A DNA stretch of 64,000 bases. Source: Moraxella pluranimalium (GTDB lineage Bacteria > Pseudomonadota > Gammaproteobacteria > Pseudomonadales > Moraxellaceae). Shown in pieces: positions 26,882 to 35,678 of this stretch. The notes under the pieces were generated by a model. The model had not been told where the DNA came from. It saw only the letters and a list, made by a program, of their open reading frames with translations, and made no database searches. The translations under genes and the position numbers were made by a program. How positions within the stretch are numbered: the stretch's first letter is position 1; each line of letters begins with the position of its first letter. The stretch covers positions 3,636-67,635 of the forward strand of contig NZ_MUYU01000002.1 in NCBI RefSeq assembly GCF_002014825.1, written 5' to 3'.

Positions 26882-26910
26882 GATGTCATCCTTTTAATAA
26901 AAACAAATGC

Positions 26911-26948
26911 AAAAAAGCTTGCCAAACTTTCATCTGGCAAGGCTTTTT
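26911..26948 (-). terminator. Terminator hairpin in the greA leader
   Basis: AAAAAAGCTTGCCA (26911-26924) pairs with TGGCAAGGCTTTTT (26935-26948), with one base mismatched. On the minus strand a T run follows. It is 30 bp before the greA ATG and could end carB read-through or attenuate greA. Confidence 0.65.
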
Positions 26949-27045
26949 GACTAAAATTTGATACCATTGTACTTGCTTTTTATAAAATTGCAAGGCTTTT
27001 ATGTATGCCAATTGTACTAAGCAATCAGACGAATGATGTTTAAAC

Positions 27046-27080
27046 AAAACACCGACCGCCAACATGACAATCGGTGTTTG
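27046..27080 (-). terminator. Terminator hairpin of carB
   Basis: AAACACCGA (27047-27055) pairs with TCGGTGTTT (27071-27079) over a 15-base loop; the minus-strand side continues TTTGTTT. It lies 19 bp past the carB stop. Confidence 0.65.
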
Positions 27081-27098
27081 GTGTCAGACCACCTAAGA

Positions 27099-30000
27099 TT
27101 ATGCCGAATGCAAATCTTGTAGCTTATACACATCAAATGGCAGTTTGACTTGGTACGCCATGCACACTGCTTGGGCAGCACTCATAGTAGTCACATAGAA
27201 CACCTTGCTTTGTAGGGCGCTGCGACGGATCAGGAACGAATCTTCTTGAGCCTGTTTGCCTTCGGTGGTGTTGATAACCAAGTGGATTTCACCATTTTTT
27301 AGCATATCAACAATGTGTGGACGACCTTCGTTGACCTTATTGATACGCTCACAAGTGATACCTGCATCCGCCAATACCTGCTGAGTGCCGCCTGTCGCAA
27401 CCAGACTAAAGCCATAGTCAATCAGCTGTTTGGCGACGGCTGGTAGGTGTTTTTTATCACTATCACGCACCGACAAGAAGGCTTTTTTGACTTCGCCTGC
27501 TACCGGTAAGCCTGGTAGGCGTTCGTTTGAGCCGATAACAGCTTTGTAGAAAGCTTCACCAAAGGTCTTACCCACACCCATCACTTCACCTGTTGATTTC
27601 ATCTCTGGGCTTAGGATTGGATCCACGCCTGGGAACTTGGCAAATGGAAACACTGCTTCTTTGACCGAATAATGTGTCGGGATGATTTCACTGGTAAAGC
27701 CCTGCTCTTCTAAGCTCTTGCCTGCCATACAACGGGCAGCGACTTTGGCAAGCGATGTGCCGATACATTTTGAGACAAATGGCACTGTACGGCTCGCGCG
27801 TGGGTTCACTTCTAGGATGTACACAGTGTTATCTTTGACCGCATATTGCACATTCATCAGACCAACCACGCCCAGCTCTTTTGCCATAGCGATCGTCTGC
27901 TCACGGATCTGATCTTGGATGTCATTGCTCAATGAATACGGTGGCAAGCTACACGCTGAGTCGCCTGAGTGCACGCCTGCTTGTTCGATGTGCTGCATGA
28001 TACCACCGATGACGACGGTTTTGCCATCAGACACACAATCCACATCCACTTCGATGGCATCATCCAAGAAGCGATCTAGTAGTACTGGTGCTTCGTTCGA
28101 TGCTTGTACCGCCTCACGCAGATAGCGTTTGAGCTCATCTTCGTTATACACGATTTCCATCGCACGGCCACCTAGGACATAAGATGGGCGGACAACCAGT
28201 GGATAACCGACGGATTGTGCTTTGACGATACCATCTTCGCTACTGGTCGCCAGTGCGTTTGGTGGCTGATTTAGGTTCAGCTGATGCAGCATACGCTGGA
28301 AGCGTTCACGGTCTTCGGCACGGTCGATGGCATCAGGGCTTGTACCGATGATTGGTGCACCCGCTTCTTCTAATGCACGAGCCAGCTTCAGCGGTGTCTG
28401 ACCACCATACTGCACGATGACGCCTTTTGGTTTTTCGGTGCGGATAATCTCAAGTACATCTTCTAGCGTCACAGGCTCAAAGTATAGACGATCTGATGTA
28501 TCATAGTCTGTTGAGACAGTCTCTGGGTTACAGTTTACCATGATGGTCTCATAGCCATCTTCACGCATGGCAAGTGCCGCGTGCACACAGCAGTAGTCAA
28601 ACTCGATGCCTTGACCGATACGGTTTGGGCCACCGCCGATGACCATGATTTTATCTTTATCGCTTGGGCGTGCTTCGCATTCATCATCATAGCTTGAATA
28701 CATATAAGCGGTTGAAGTTTCAAACTCTGCTGCGCAGGTATCGACACGCTTATACACAGGATATACACCAAGATCCCAACGCTGTTTACGCAGTTGTTTT
28801 TGGCTGATGCCCATTAAGTTTGCGATGCGAAGATCGCTCATACCCTTGCGTTTAAAGGTACGCAGATTGTCAGCATTTAGACCGCCAAAGCCCAGTGATC
28901 TGATTTCGCTTTCGGTTTTGACGATGTCTTCGATTTGTACCAAGAACCAAGGATCGATTTTGGTGTATTGATAAACCGCATCCAAATCAAAACCATGGCG
29001 GAACGCTTCAGCGATATAGAAGATGCGATCAGGCGTTGGAATCGACAGCTTGTTTTTGATTTCGCTATTGATGGCATCGGCTGATTTGCCTTCAAGCTCG
29101 ATGATTTCATCAAAGCCAGTCGCACCCGTTTCTAGGCCACGCAAGGCTTTTTGCATCGATTCTTGGAAATTACGACCGATCGCCATCACCTCACCCACCG
29201 ATTTCATCTGAGTGGTCAAGGTGTTTTCAGCCTGTGGGAATTTTTCGAAGTTAAAGCGTGGAATCTTGGTCACGACATAGTCAATCGATGGCTCAAAGCT
29301 TGCTGGCGTTTTGCCACCTGTGATGTCATTTTTTAGCTCATCTAGGGTGTAGCCGACAGCCAATTTGGCAGCGATTTTGGCGATTGGGAAGCCAGTTGCC
29401 TTAGATGCCAATGCTGATGAGCGACTCACGCGTGGGTTCATCTCAATCACCACCATGCGACCGTTGGCAGGGTTGATACCAAACTGCACATTTGAGCCAC
29501 CAGTCTCAACACCGATTTCACGTAGTACTGCGATCGATGCATTACGCATCAACTGATATTCTTTGTCAGTCAAGGTTTGTGCTGGGGCAACGGTGATTGA
29601 GTCGCCGGTATGTACACCCATTGGGTCGAAGTTTTCGATTGAGCAGACGATGATGCAGTTGTCGTTCTTATCGCGCACCACCTCCATCTCGTACTCTTTC
29701 CAGCCGATCAAGCTTTCGTCAATCAACAGCTGATGCGTTGGTGATAGATCAAAGCCACGCTCACAAATTTCAATAAATTCATCACGGTTATAAGCAATAC
29801 CGCCACCTGAGCCACCCATGGTAAATGAAGGACGGATAATCACAGGGAAGCCAAAGCGTGCTTGAATCTCAAGTGCTTCTTCCATCGTCTCAGCGATGTC
29901 AGCGCGTGGGCATTCTAGGCCGATTTTTTTCATGGCTTTGTCAAACAGCTCACGGTCTTCGGCTTTTTCGATGGCATCTTTGGTCGCACCAATCAGTTCA

Positions 30001-30338
30001 CAGCCATATTTGGCAAGCACACCATGCTTATCCAAATCCAGCGCACAGTTCAGTGCAGTTTGACCGCCCATGGTTGGCAAGATGGCATCTGGACGCTCTT
30101 TGGCGATGATACCCTCAACAGTCTGCCAAGTAATCGGCTCAATGTAAGTTGCATCCGCCATCACAGGGTCAGTCATGATGGTTGCAGGGTTTGAGTTCAC
30201 TAGGATAACTCGATAACCCTCTTCTTTTAGGGCTTTACAGGCTTGAGCGCCTGAGTAGTCAAACTCACACGCTTGACCGATGACAATCGGGCCTGCCCCG
30301 ATGATTAGGATACTTTTAATATCATTGCGTTTTGGCAT
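27099..30338 (-). CDS. carB: CarB, carbamoyl-phosphate synthase large subunit
   Basis: CarB makes carbamoyl phosphate from bicarbonate, ammonia (from CarA) and two ATP, feeding pyrimidine and arginine synthesis. The 1,079-residue protein shows two homologous ATP-grasp halves ([22 protein letters not shown]... near residue 10 and [20 protein letters not shown] near residue 560), [18 protein letters not shown] and [18 protein letters not shown], an oligomerisation domain, and a C-terminal MGS-like regulatory domain ([19 protein letters not shown]). The length is normal. GGGTGAGATT precedes the ATG. An mrr gene separates it from carA. Confidence 0.98.
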   Translation of the reverse strand: MPKRNDIKSILIIGAGPIVIGQACEFDYSGAQACKALKEEGYRVILVNSNPATIMTDPVMADATYIEPITWQTVEGIIAKERPDAILPTMGGQTALNCALDLDKHGVLAKYGCELIGATKDAIEKAEDRELFDKAMKKIGLECPRADIAETMEEALEIQARFGFPVIIRPSFTMGGSGGGIAYNRDEFIEICERGFDLSPTHQLLIDESLIGWKEYEMEVVRDKNDNCIIVCSIENFDPMGVHTGDSITVAPAQTLTDKEYQLMRNASIAVLREIGVETGGSNVQFGINPANGRMVVIEMNPRVSRSSALASKATGFPIAKIAAKLAVGYTLDELKNDITGGKTPASFEPSIDYVVTKIPRFNFEKFPQAENTLTTQMKSVGEVMAIGRNFQESMQKALRGLETGATGFDEIIELEGKSADAINSEIKNKLSIPTPDRIFYIAEAFRHGFDLDAVYQYTKIDPWFLVQIEDIVKTESEIRSLGFGGLNADNLRTFKRKGMSDLRIANLMGISQKQLRKQRWDLGVYPVYKRVDTCAAEFETSTAYMYSSYDDECEARPSDKDKIMVIGGGPNRIGQGIEFDYCCVHAALAMREDGYETIMVNCNPETVSTDYDTSDRLYFEPVTLEDVLEIIRTEKPKGVIVQYGGQTPLKLARALEEAGAPIIGTSPDAIDRAEDRERFQRMLHQLNLNQPPNALATSSEDGIVKAQSVGYPLVVRPSYVLGGRAMEIVYNEDELKRYLREAVQASNEAPVLLDRFLDDAIEVDVDCVSDGKTVVIGGIMQHIEQAGVHSGDSACSLPPYSLSNDIQDQIREQTIAMAKELGVVGLMNVQYAVKDNTVYILEVNPRASRTVPFVSKCIGTSLAKVAARCMAGKSLEEQGFTSEIIPTHYSVKEAVFPFAKFPGVDPILSPEMKSTGEVMGVGKTFGEAFYKAVIGSNERLPGLPVAGEVKKAFLSVRDSDKKHLPAVAKQLIDYGFSLVATGGTQQVLADAGITCERINKVNEGRPHIVDMLKNGEIHLVINTTEGKQAQEDSFLIRRSALQSKVFYVTTMSAAQAVCMAYQVKLPFDVYKLQDLHSA

Positions 30339-30371
30339 AATCTCACCCTTTTGGTTAAATTTTTAATCTAT

Positions 30372-31313
30372 TTATTCAAAAAAATCTTCGTCAATTTCAC
30401 AGATTTCAAGCATCTGCTTGGTTTGAATACCAACTTTGTAGCGAATCATCAGCGTTACCAAGTCCTGACCATCAATCAAAACCACCTTGCCCAATAGCTT
30501 TTCGGCATAGTCTTTGGCTGATTTGGTAAATGATGATGTGGTAATAAAGACACCACGCTCCACACCACGACCTTGCAACGCACCAACAAATGACTGAATT
30601 TCTTTACTGCCAATGGTATTGCCATCATGATAGCGTTTGGCTTGGATATAGATGTTTTGGATGCCGAGCGGGTCTTGTTTAATCACACCATCAATACCGC
30701 CATCGTGTGATTTACCGACATGTTCAAACAAATTCTCTTTGCCACCATAACCCATCGCAAGCAAGGTGCGAATCACCGCCTTTTCAAAGAACTCAGGTGT
30801 CTGTGTTCGCAAACGCTCAAGCAAATCCACCGCCAATAAATTTTCAAGCTCTTGCACCGCTGTGATAGCTTGTTGTTCATAGTCGGTGTCAGCATCATCA
30901 TTGCTTTGAACTAAAGTATCAGCCAAATAAACATTGTGATTTTGCTGAGTTTTTCGGGCTTTAATTTCTGCTTGGTAATTATCCCATTCAGCCAAGCCGA
31001 TAAATTGCTTTTCGCTAATCCCTTCTAGATGACGCCATTCTTTAGCTTTGGCAACACCCAATGGTGTGATTTGATAAGTCGCTCTAGCAATTCTTTTAAA
31101 AATACCCGCTTTAGTAAAACCTGAAATCGCCCAACCTAAAGAATTTTCAACACGGCTTTGACCAGATGTCAGTGCTTGTGCCATTTCTTCTTTGGAGATA
31201 TGAGCAAGCTTGGCTGTATCAGTATAAATCTGATTACGAGTACGTACTTGCCCATCTGCCATCAGTGCAAGCACCCAACGGCGTGATACATCATGGCTGG
31301 TAATCACTTGCAT
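30372..31313 (-). CDS. Mrr-family restriction endonuclease-like protein
   Basis: A 313-residue protein with an N-terminal winged-helix domain of the Mrr_N type (residues ~10-95, ENSLGWAISGFTKAGIFKR) and a C-terminal Mrr_cat nuclease domain (residues ~165-290). The PD-(D/E)xK core is intact: HDGGIDGVI (D208) and IYIQAKRY (Q224, K226), with FFEKAVIRTLLAMGYGG before it. Mrr enzymes cut modified DNA; this one could be a type IV restriction factor. No methylase or partner gene is present. It lies between carA and carB, starting 6 bp after the carA stop and ending 33 bp before the carB ATG, so it is almost certainly expressed with the car operon. Confidence 0.88.
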   Translation of the reverse strand: MQVITSHDVSRRWVLALMADGQVRTRNQIYTDTAKLAHISKEEMAQALTSGQSRVENSLGWAISGFTKAGIFKRIARATYQITPLGVAKAKEWRHLEGISEKQFIGLAEWDNYQAEIKARKTQQNHNVYLADTLVQSNDDADTDYEQQAITAVQELENLLAVDLLERLRTQTPEFFEKAVIRTLLAMGYGGKENLFEHVGKSHDGGIDGVIKQDPLGIQNIYIQAKRYHDGNTIGSKEIQSFVGALQGRGVERGVFITTSSFTKSAKDYAEKLLGKVVLIDGQDLVTLMIRYKVGIQTKQMLEICEIDEDFFE

Positions 31314-31319
31314 GACTTA

Positions 31320-32522
31320 TCAGCCCTTAAATTCACTCATCTGCTCAATAAATTTATCAAACAGAACTGCACAATCATGTGGGCCCGGGCTTGCTTCAGG
31401 ATGTCCTTGGAAGCTAAAGGCAGGACGATTGGTCAGCTCGATGCCTTGGTTTGAGCCATCAAATAGTGAGCGATGTGTCACACGGATATAGCTTGGCAGG
31501 CTGGTTTCATCCACCGCAAAGCCGTGGTTTTGGCTTGTGATCATCACTGTGCCATCTAGGATATTTTGGACAGGATGGTTCGCCCCGTGATGACCAAACT
31601 TCATCTTCAAGGTCTTCGCCCCACTTGCCAGTGCCAATAGCTGATGACCTAAGCAGATGCCAAACACTGGAATGGCGGTCTCATTAATAATATGGCGAAT
31701 GGCATCGATGGCATAAGTACATGGCTCAGGATCGCCAGGGCCATTTGATAGGAATACACCATCAGGATTGTGCTTGAGCACTTCTGCGACAGGTGTCGTT
31801 GCAGGTACGACAGTCACATGACAGCCACGATCAACGAGCATACGCAGGATATTGGTCTTGACACCGAAGTCATACGCTACGATATTAAAGCGATGCTCGA
31901 TGTCTTCGCCAAGCTTACGGAAACGGCCGCCCGTTTCGGTGGTCTTAGCATTGCGACCATCATTGGCAAGCTCCCACGAGCCTTCGGTCCAGATATAGCC
32001 ATCTTGGTCACAGCAGACTTTGGCAAGGTCCTGACCTTTCATGGATGGTGCTGATTTGGCAAGCTCAATCGCACGCGCTTCATCGATATCACCATCATTA
32101 TCTGCGGTCATGATACAGCCGTTTTGAGCGCCTGTGGTGCGTAGTAGCGTGGTCAGCTTACGAGTATCAATATCAGCGATGGCAACGACATTATTAGCAA
32201 TCAGATACTCAGACAGCGAGCCTGTGGCACGAAAGTTTGAGTGTAGCAATGGCAAATCACGGATAATCAAGCCTGTCGCCCATACCTTATGAATGCGACC
32301 AGATTCACTATCTTCGTCATTACAGCCTGTGTTGCCGATGTGCGGATAGGTCAAAGTAACCATCTGCCCTGCATAGCTTGGGTCAGTTAGGATTTCTTGA
32401 TAGCCTGTCATGGCGGTGTTAAATACCACTTCGCCGACAGTCTCACCTGTTGCACCGATGCTTACGCCACGGAAAATTGTGCCGTCTGCCAGTGCCAAAA
32501 TCGCTTTTTTCGCTGTTGCCAT
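31320..32522 (-). CDS. carA: CarA, carbamoyl-phosphate synthase small subunit
   Basis: CarA is the glutamine amidotransferase subunit that supplies ammonia to CarB. The N-terminal domain ([34 protein letters not shown] in outline) is followed by a class I GATase domain with [12 protein letters not shown], the catalytic Cys in [16 protein letters not shown], and a C-terminal [10 protein letters not shown] with catalytic His/Glu. It has 400 residues from the ATG at 32522, which has GGAG six bases upstream; the frame runs 60 bp further without support. A leader with hairpin, leader ORF and palindrome lies at 32606-32720. Confidence 0.97.
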   Translation of the reverse strand: MATAKKAILALADGTIFRGVSIGATGETVGEVVFNTAMTGYQEILTDPSYAGQMVTLTYPHIGNTGCNDEDSESGRIHKVWATGLIIRDLPLLHSNFRATGSLSEYLIANNVVAIADIDTRKLTTLLRTTGAQNGCIMTADNDGDIDEARAIELAKSAPSMKGQDLAKVCCDQDGYIWTEGSWELANDGRNAKTTETGGRFRKLGEDIEHRFNIVAYDFGVKTNILRMLVDRGCHVTVVPATTPVAEVLKHNPDGVFLSNGPGDPEPCTYAIDAIRHIINETAIPVFGICLGHQLLALASGAKTLKMKFGHHGANHPVQNILDGTVMITSQNHGFAVDETSLPSYIRVTHRSLFDGSNQGIELTNRPAFSFQGHPEASPGPHDCAVLFDKFIEQMSEFKG

Positions 32523-32605
32523 CACATGCTCCACATTGATTTTTTTCGTTATGTTACCTTTATAGGCTTTGCCATTTGGCAAGTTTTTTTCAAAAAATAG
32601 CCCGC

Positions 32606-32690
32606 AAAAAAGCGAGCAGAAATGAAAAAATAAATAACTTAAACTGCAAAATGTGCAAATTTTAAGCTATTATTTTTCATCTCTGCTCGC
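32606..32690 (-). promoter_or_regulatory. Attenuator-like leader hairpin of carA
   Basis: On the minus strand the arms GCGAGCAGA...GATGAAAAATAA and TTATTTATTTTTTCAT...TCTGCTCGC (arms at 32660-32690 and 32612-32643) form a long imperfect stem, followed directly by six T (32611-32606). It is ~85 bp before the carA ATG, downstream of a promoter-like TATAAT, and separate from the terminator of the upstream DUF475 gene. A transcript reaching carA must read through it. Confidence 0.65.
32639..32680 (-). CDS. Possible 13-codon leader peptide of carA
   Basis: An ORF encoding [13 protein letters not shown] starts with ATG at 32680 inside the 5' arm of the carA leader hairpin and stops with TAA at 32639, just before the 3' arm. 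AAGG lies nine bases before the ATG. The position is what a translation-coupled attenuator would show (as in E. coli pyrBI/pyrE). It is too short to be judged by coding statistics; expression is inferred. Confidence 0.4.
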   Translation of the reverse strand: MKNNSLKFAHFAV

Positions 32691-32701
32691 CTTGGTATAG
32701 A

Positions 32702-32720
32702 TTTTGTATATTATACAAAA
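32702..32720 (-). promoter_or_regulatory. Palindrome covering the carA -10 box
   Basis: TTTTGTATA-T-TATACAAAA (32702-32720) is a perfect 9-1-9 palindrome. It contains TATAAT (minus strand, 32715-32710), the likely carA -10 box; the matching -35 is weak. The symmetry over a promoter suggests a repressor site. Confidence 0.55.
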
Positions 32721-32765
32721 CACTTTGGTAAATTTCTAGTCTTTTCGTGAGAATTTGTCATAAAT

Positions 32766-32796
32766 AAAAAACGCCCACCGATTGGCGAGCGTTTTG
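32766..32796 (-). terminator. Terminator of the DUF475 gene
   Basis: AACGCTCGCC/GGTGGGCGTT (minus strand) form a 10-bp stem with two G-T pairs and a four-base loop, followed by TTTTTT. Confidence 0.8.
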
Positions 32797-32815
32797 GTTA
32801 ACATCTTAAGATTGG

Positions 32816-33892
32816 TTAAGACTTAGCTTGACGCTTATTATATTGCACCGAGTTAAAAATCGACAGCGCAATGAATGCCACACCAATCAGACCTGTAATA
32901 ATCTCAGGCACATGGAATTTGGTTGATAGTAGCATAATAATCGCGAGCGCACCAATGGCATAATGCGCACCATGCTCAAGATACACAAACTCGCTTAGCG
33001 TGCCTTTGTCCACCAAATAAATCGTCATCGAACGCACGAACATCGCACCAATCGCCAAACCAATCATGATGATAATCACATCATTGGTGATGGCAAATGC
33101 ACCGATAACACCATCAAAACTGAACGACGCATCCAGTACTTCTAAGTACAAAAAGCCTGCCACGCCACCTTTTAGAATAGTCGGTGAGACGCCTGCTGTA
33201 TTGGTGATGACATTACCTTTGGCATCATAGACCACTTCATCAGGATCGCTTTCGCCTTCAAGCAGTGCTGATAGTACGCTCACACCCAGATATACCAAGA
33301 TACCCCAGATGCCCGCCACAAGCACAACGCCCTGCTTAGCTTCATCTACCCAAGTCATCGAAACCATCAGGACAACGAGCGCCACAAACACGCTCATCGC
33401 ATCCACTTTACTAAAGCGGACAAGGCGTGCTTCCAGCCAGCGGAACCAATGAATGTCTTTGTCGCCGAACATGAATTTTAGGAAAACAAGCAATAGGAAC
33501 ATACCACCAAATGCCGAAATCTCTGCATGGTGAGCGTTCAAATGCTCCGCATATTTGGTTGGGTTGGTCAATGCCAAGTTCACCACTTCCATCATACCAA
33601 GATTGGCAGTGACGGCGACGATGACGATTGGAAATACCAAACGCATACCAAATACCGCAATAATCATACCAATGGTTAAAAAGATTTTTTTCCAAAAATC
33701 GCTCCAACCTTTTAGAATCGATGCGTTCACCACCGCGTTATCAAACGACAGTGACACTTCCATGATTGCCAAAATCGCAGTCACGCCCAGTGCCAAGAAC
33801 ATCGCCGAAATACCGCCGTGGCTATAACCCCACCATGCCGCAATAATAAAGCAGACAACGGTAAAAATAATATCAAATAAAAAATGTCGCAT
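32816..33892 (-). CDS. DUF475 (TerC-related) integral membrane protein
   Basis: A 358-residue inner-membrane protein with about nine hydrophobic segments. The signature of the DUF475/TerC-like family is visible: LAIMEVSLSFDNAVVNASIL near residue 45, repeated as EVLDASFSFDGVIGAFAIT near residue 255; the paired acidic motifs within membrane helices suggest ion, perhaps metal, handling. The function is not established. AGGCACTT precedes the ATG. It is a single-gene unit with a terminator at 32766. The upstream 374 bp are noncoding. Confidence 0.85.
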   Translation of the reverse strand: MRHFLFDIIFTVVCFIIAAWWGYSHGGISAMFLALGVTAILAIMEVSLSFDNAVVNASILKGWSDFWKKIFLTIGMIIAVFGMRLVFPIVIVAVTANLGMMEVVNLALTNPTKYAEHLNAHHAEISAFGGMFLLLVFLKFMFGDKDIHWFRWLEARLVRFSKVDAMSVFVALVVLMVSMTWVDEAKQGVVLVAGIWGILVYLGVSVLSALLEGESDPDEVVYDAKGNVITNTAGVSPTILKGGVAGFLYLEVLDASFSFDGVIGAFAITNDVIIIMIGLAIGAMFVRSMTIYLVDKGTLSEFVYLEHGAHYAIGALAIIMLLSTKFHVPEIITGLIGVAFIALSIFNSVQYNKRQAKS

Positions 33893-34266
33893 AAGTGCCT
33901 TTGTCGAAAAAATCGCTCACAAATCCGATAACTCGTCTCCATGAGCGATTAATAAGTGTCTAATGCCGAGCCCAAGCCGATTACTTGACGATGATTAATC
34001 CACAGTCAGTTTATGGCTTTTGGCTAAAAACAGCATTTATAAACCAAATCCAATTATTATACCGATTGCTGAGTGTTGTTGCAATGAAATCTGAGTGATA
34101 ATCAGCAAATATTGTATGATTTTTACACTTTTATACATAAAGTCGGAATTTATCCGTCAATATCATGCTTTTTTACTATTTTATAACAATAAGTTTGCCA
34201 AGATATAATTGCAAATATCACCAAAAAGTTTTAAACTCATATCAATTAAATTTCTAAGGATGTGTT
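33893..34266. other. 374-bp divergent intergenic region
   Basis: AT-rich sequence with promoters for the DUF475 gene (leftward) and the secreted protein at 34267 (rightward). TATAAT at 34204-34209 is a likely -10 for the latter, giving a ~50-nt leader; no clear -35. Nothing else was recognised. Confidence 0.45.
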
Positions 34267-34743
34267 ATGAAAAAATTCGCCATCGTCGCACTTACGCTTG
34301 CTAGCACCACAGCATTTGCCAATGAGCTAACCAACTACGATTTGCCAACGCCACAAACGCTGGTTCAGTACAATTTTGGTGCTTATAATGTCAATAACGG
34401 TGTCGTCACCCCACTTCAAAACAACACCATCTCTCGTGGCAACCCAAATCATCGCCTATGCTGGACTGTCATTGCGCCTGTGCCAATGTTCACACAGACC
34501 GTCAGCGCCAAAGAGACCATCACATCACCAGTAGGCGGCAGCTTCACAGATGGTCAGTCTATTGTCCAATCATCCATCGATGGCACGCACCATGTGGTCA
34601 GCAGTATGATTACACCGATTGGCGGTACTATCCTTGAGCGTTGCTGGCAGTTCAACACGAGCGACCCACTTGGCAAATACACCCTAAGCAGTGAGTTTAA
34701 TGGTGAAGTCATGCCAATGCGTGAGTTTACTGTGGTTGAGTGA
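34267..34743 (+). CDS. Secreted protein of unknown function
   Basis: A 158-residue exported protein I do not recognise. The signal peptide MKKFAIVALTLASTTAFA ends in a clear AFA site. The mature ~140 residues are beta-rich, with two Cys (C65 in HRLCWTV, C126 in ERCWQF) both followed by Trp, which could form a disulphide in the periplasm, and a C-terminal DPLGKYTLSSEFNGEV stretch that reads like the last strands of an Ig-like fold. AAGGATGTGTT precedes the ATG. No terminator of its own is obvious; the neighbouring hairpin at 34820 may serve. Confidence 0.72.
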   Translation: MKKFAIVALTLASTTAFANELTNYDLPTPQTLVQYNFGAYNVNNGVVTPLQNNTISRGNPNHRLCWTVIAPVPMFTQTVSAKETITSPVGGSFTDGQSIVQSSIDGTHHVVSSMITPIGGTILERCWQFNTSDPLGKYTLSSEFNGEVMPMREFTVVE

Positions 34744-34782
34744 TTATTTTTCTAATCTTATAAATTAGATAAATTAATAACA

Positions 34783-35052
34783 TCAATTCGCCATACACTT
34801 CCGTGTAATATCATGATTCAATGCACCCATCCATTCGTTGGGTGCATTTTTATTGGCATCTCGGGCGCTACCCACCCCACCCACCCAAAAATCAGCGACA
34901 AATGCTTTGTCTTGTTTGGCAAGACTTAACAGATGTTCTTTTTGGGAACCGATTTTTGTGTTGGTCGTCTAGTAAATGGTGTTGCTTTGGTATTTGGCGA
35001 TGGTGCTCGGCTTAGCAGGCGTGGTGCCAGCAGGGTTATTAACTTTGGACAT
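34783..35052 (-). pseudogene. Possible broken small gene with in-frame TAG
   Basis: On the minus strand an ATG at 35052 with a good GAGGGTGAT ribosome-binding site opens a 27-codon frame (MSKVNNPAGTTPAKPSTIAK...) that ends in TAG at 34971-34969. The same frame then continues for 61 codons (containing LLSLAKQDKAFVADFWVGG) to TGA at 34783. This could be a small gene with a nonsense mutation, or a 27-residue peptide and chance downstream frame: the hairpin at 34820-34848 lies inside the second half. No family was recognised. Confidence 0.35.
34820..34852 (+). terminator. Intrinsic terminator downstream of the secreted protein gene
   Basis: AATGCACCCA (34820-34829) pairs with TGGGTGCATT (34839-34848), perfect, followed by TTTTA. 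Confidence 0.8.
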
Positions 35053-35085
35053 ATCACCCTCTTTGAAAATGGATTTAAAAATTTA

Positions 35086-35110
35086 AAAAAACGCCCTAAT
35101 TGGGCGTTTG
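35086..35110 (-). terminator. Terminator of the 35112 lipoprotein gene
   Basis: AAACGCCC/GGGCGTTT form an 8-bp stem around TAATT-like loop; on the minus strand a run of seven T follows. It directly adjoins the stop. Confidence 0.8.
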
Positions 35111-35111
35111 A

Positions 35112-35459
35112 TTATTTATTTTGTTGCTGTTTAGCTTTTTCAGCAGCTTCGCGCTCAGCTTTTTCTTTGGCACGGCGGGCACGGCGCTCATCTGCCTCTT
35201 GACTGTTTTTGATGATATTTGCGTGCATCTCTGGTGGGTATTTCGCCAATACCTCTTCCAGGCTTGCACGAGGGAGTTCACCAGCCATCCCTCCGTGAAC
35301 AAGCCCACCCTCGCTGCAGCTTGGCAAGCTCCCACAAGTATAACCATGCCCTAGTACATAGGAACCAGTCTCCGTCTTAGAAAATGGCACGCCTTTATTG
35401 GTACTAGCACAGCCGATCATAGCGAACGCCAATAGCGAGATAGCAATCATAGGTTTCAT
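35112..35459 (-). CDS. Small lipoprotein with charged helical tail
   Basis: A 115-residue lipoprotein of unknown function: signal peptide MKPMIAISLLAFAMIGC with an IGC lipobox, a Gly/Ser-rich segment with two Cys (YTCGSLPSCSEGG), and a highly charged C-terminal helix (ADERRARRAKEKAEREAAEK), probably a coiled coil or a periplasmic/peptidoglycan-binding tail. ATG 35459 has GAGG at good spacing; an ATG two codons upstream is too close to it. It is divergent from the MBOAT operon. Confidence 0.7.
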   Translation of the reverse strand: MKPMIAISLLAFAMIGCASTNKGVPFSKTETGSYVLGHGYTCGSLPSCSEGGLVHGGMAGELPRASLEEVLAKYPPEMHANIIKNSQEADERRARRAKEKAEREAAEKAKQQQNK

Positions 35460-35678
35460 CAACATTACCTCTATTTTGTCTTTGAGTTTGGTTTAAAATA
35501 CAACATTAACTGCCAAATAGTCAACTAATTAATTCCTTTAAAAAGCATAGACTTAATCCACATTAATGAACTAAACAGTAGCTTTATATTTACTTTTATT
35601 TTGTTTGGAATTAAAATAGTAACATTTGTAACATAATTTTACTCAAAGTATATTCCGAAATAACTTGGCAGGTGTCTC

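Noticed and set aside
30372..31313. Complete restriction-modification system
   Set aside because: No methyltransferase, specificity subunit or helicase is adjacent; only the single Mrr-type gene is present.
32606..32720. carA leader as a known riboswitch or T-box
   Set aside because: No T-box specifier/antiterminator elements or known riboswitch consensus are visible; only a stem-loop with T run, a short ORF and a palindrome.
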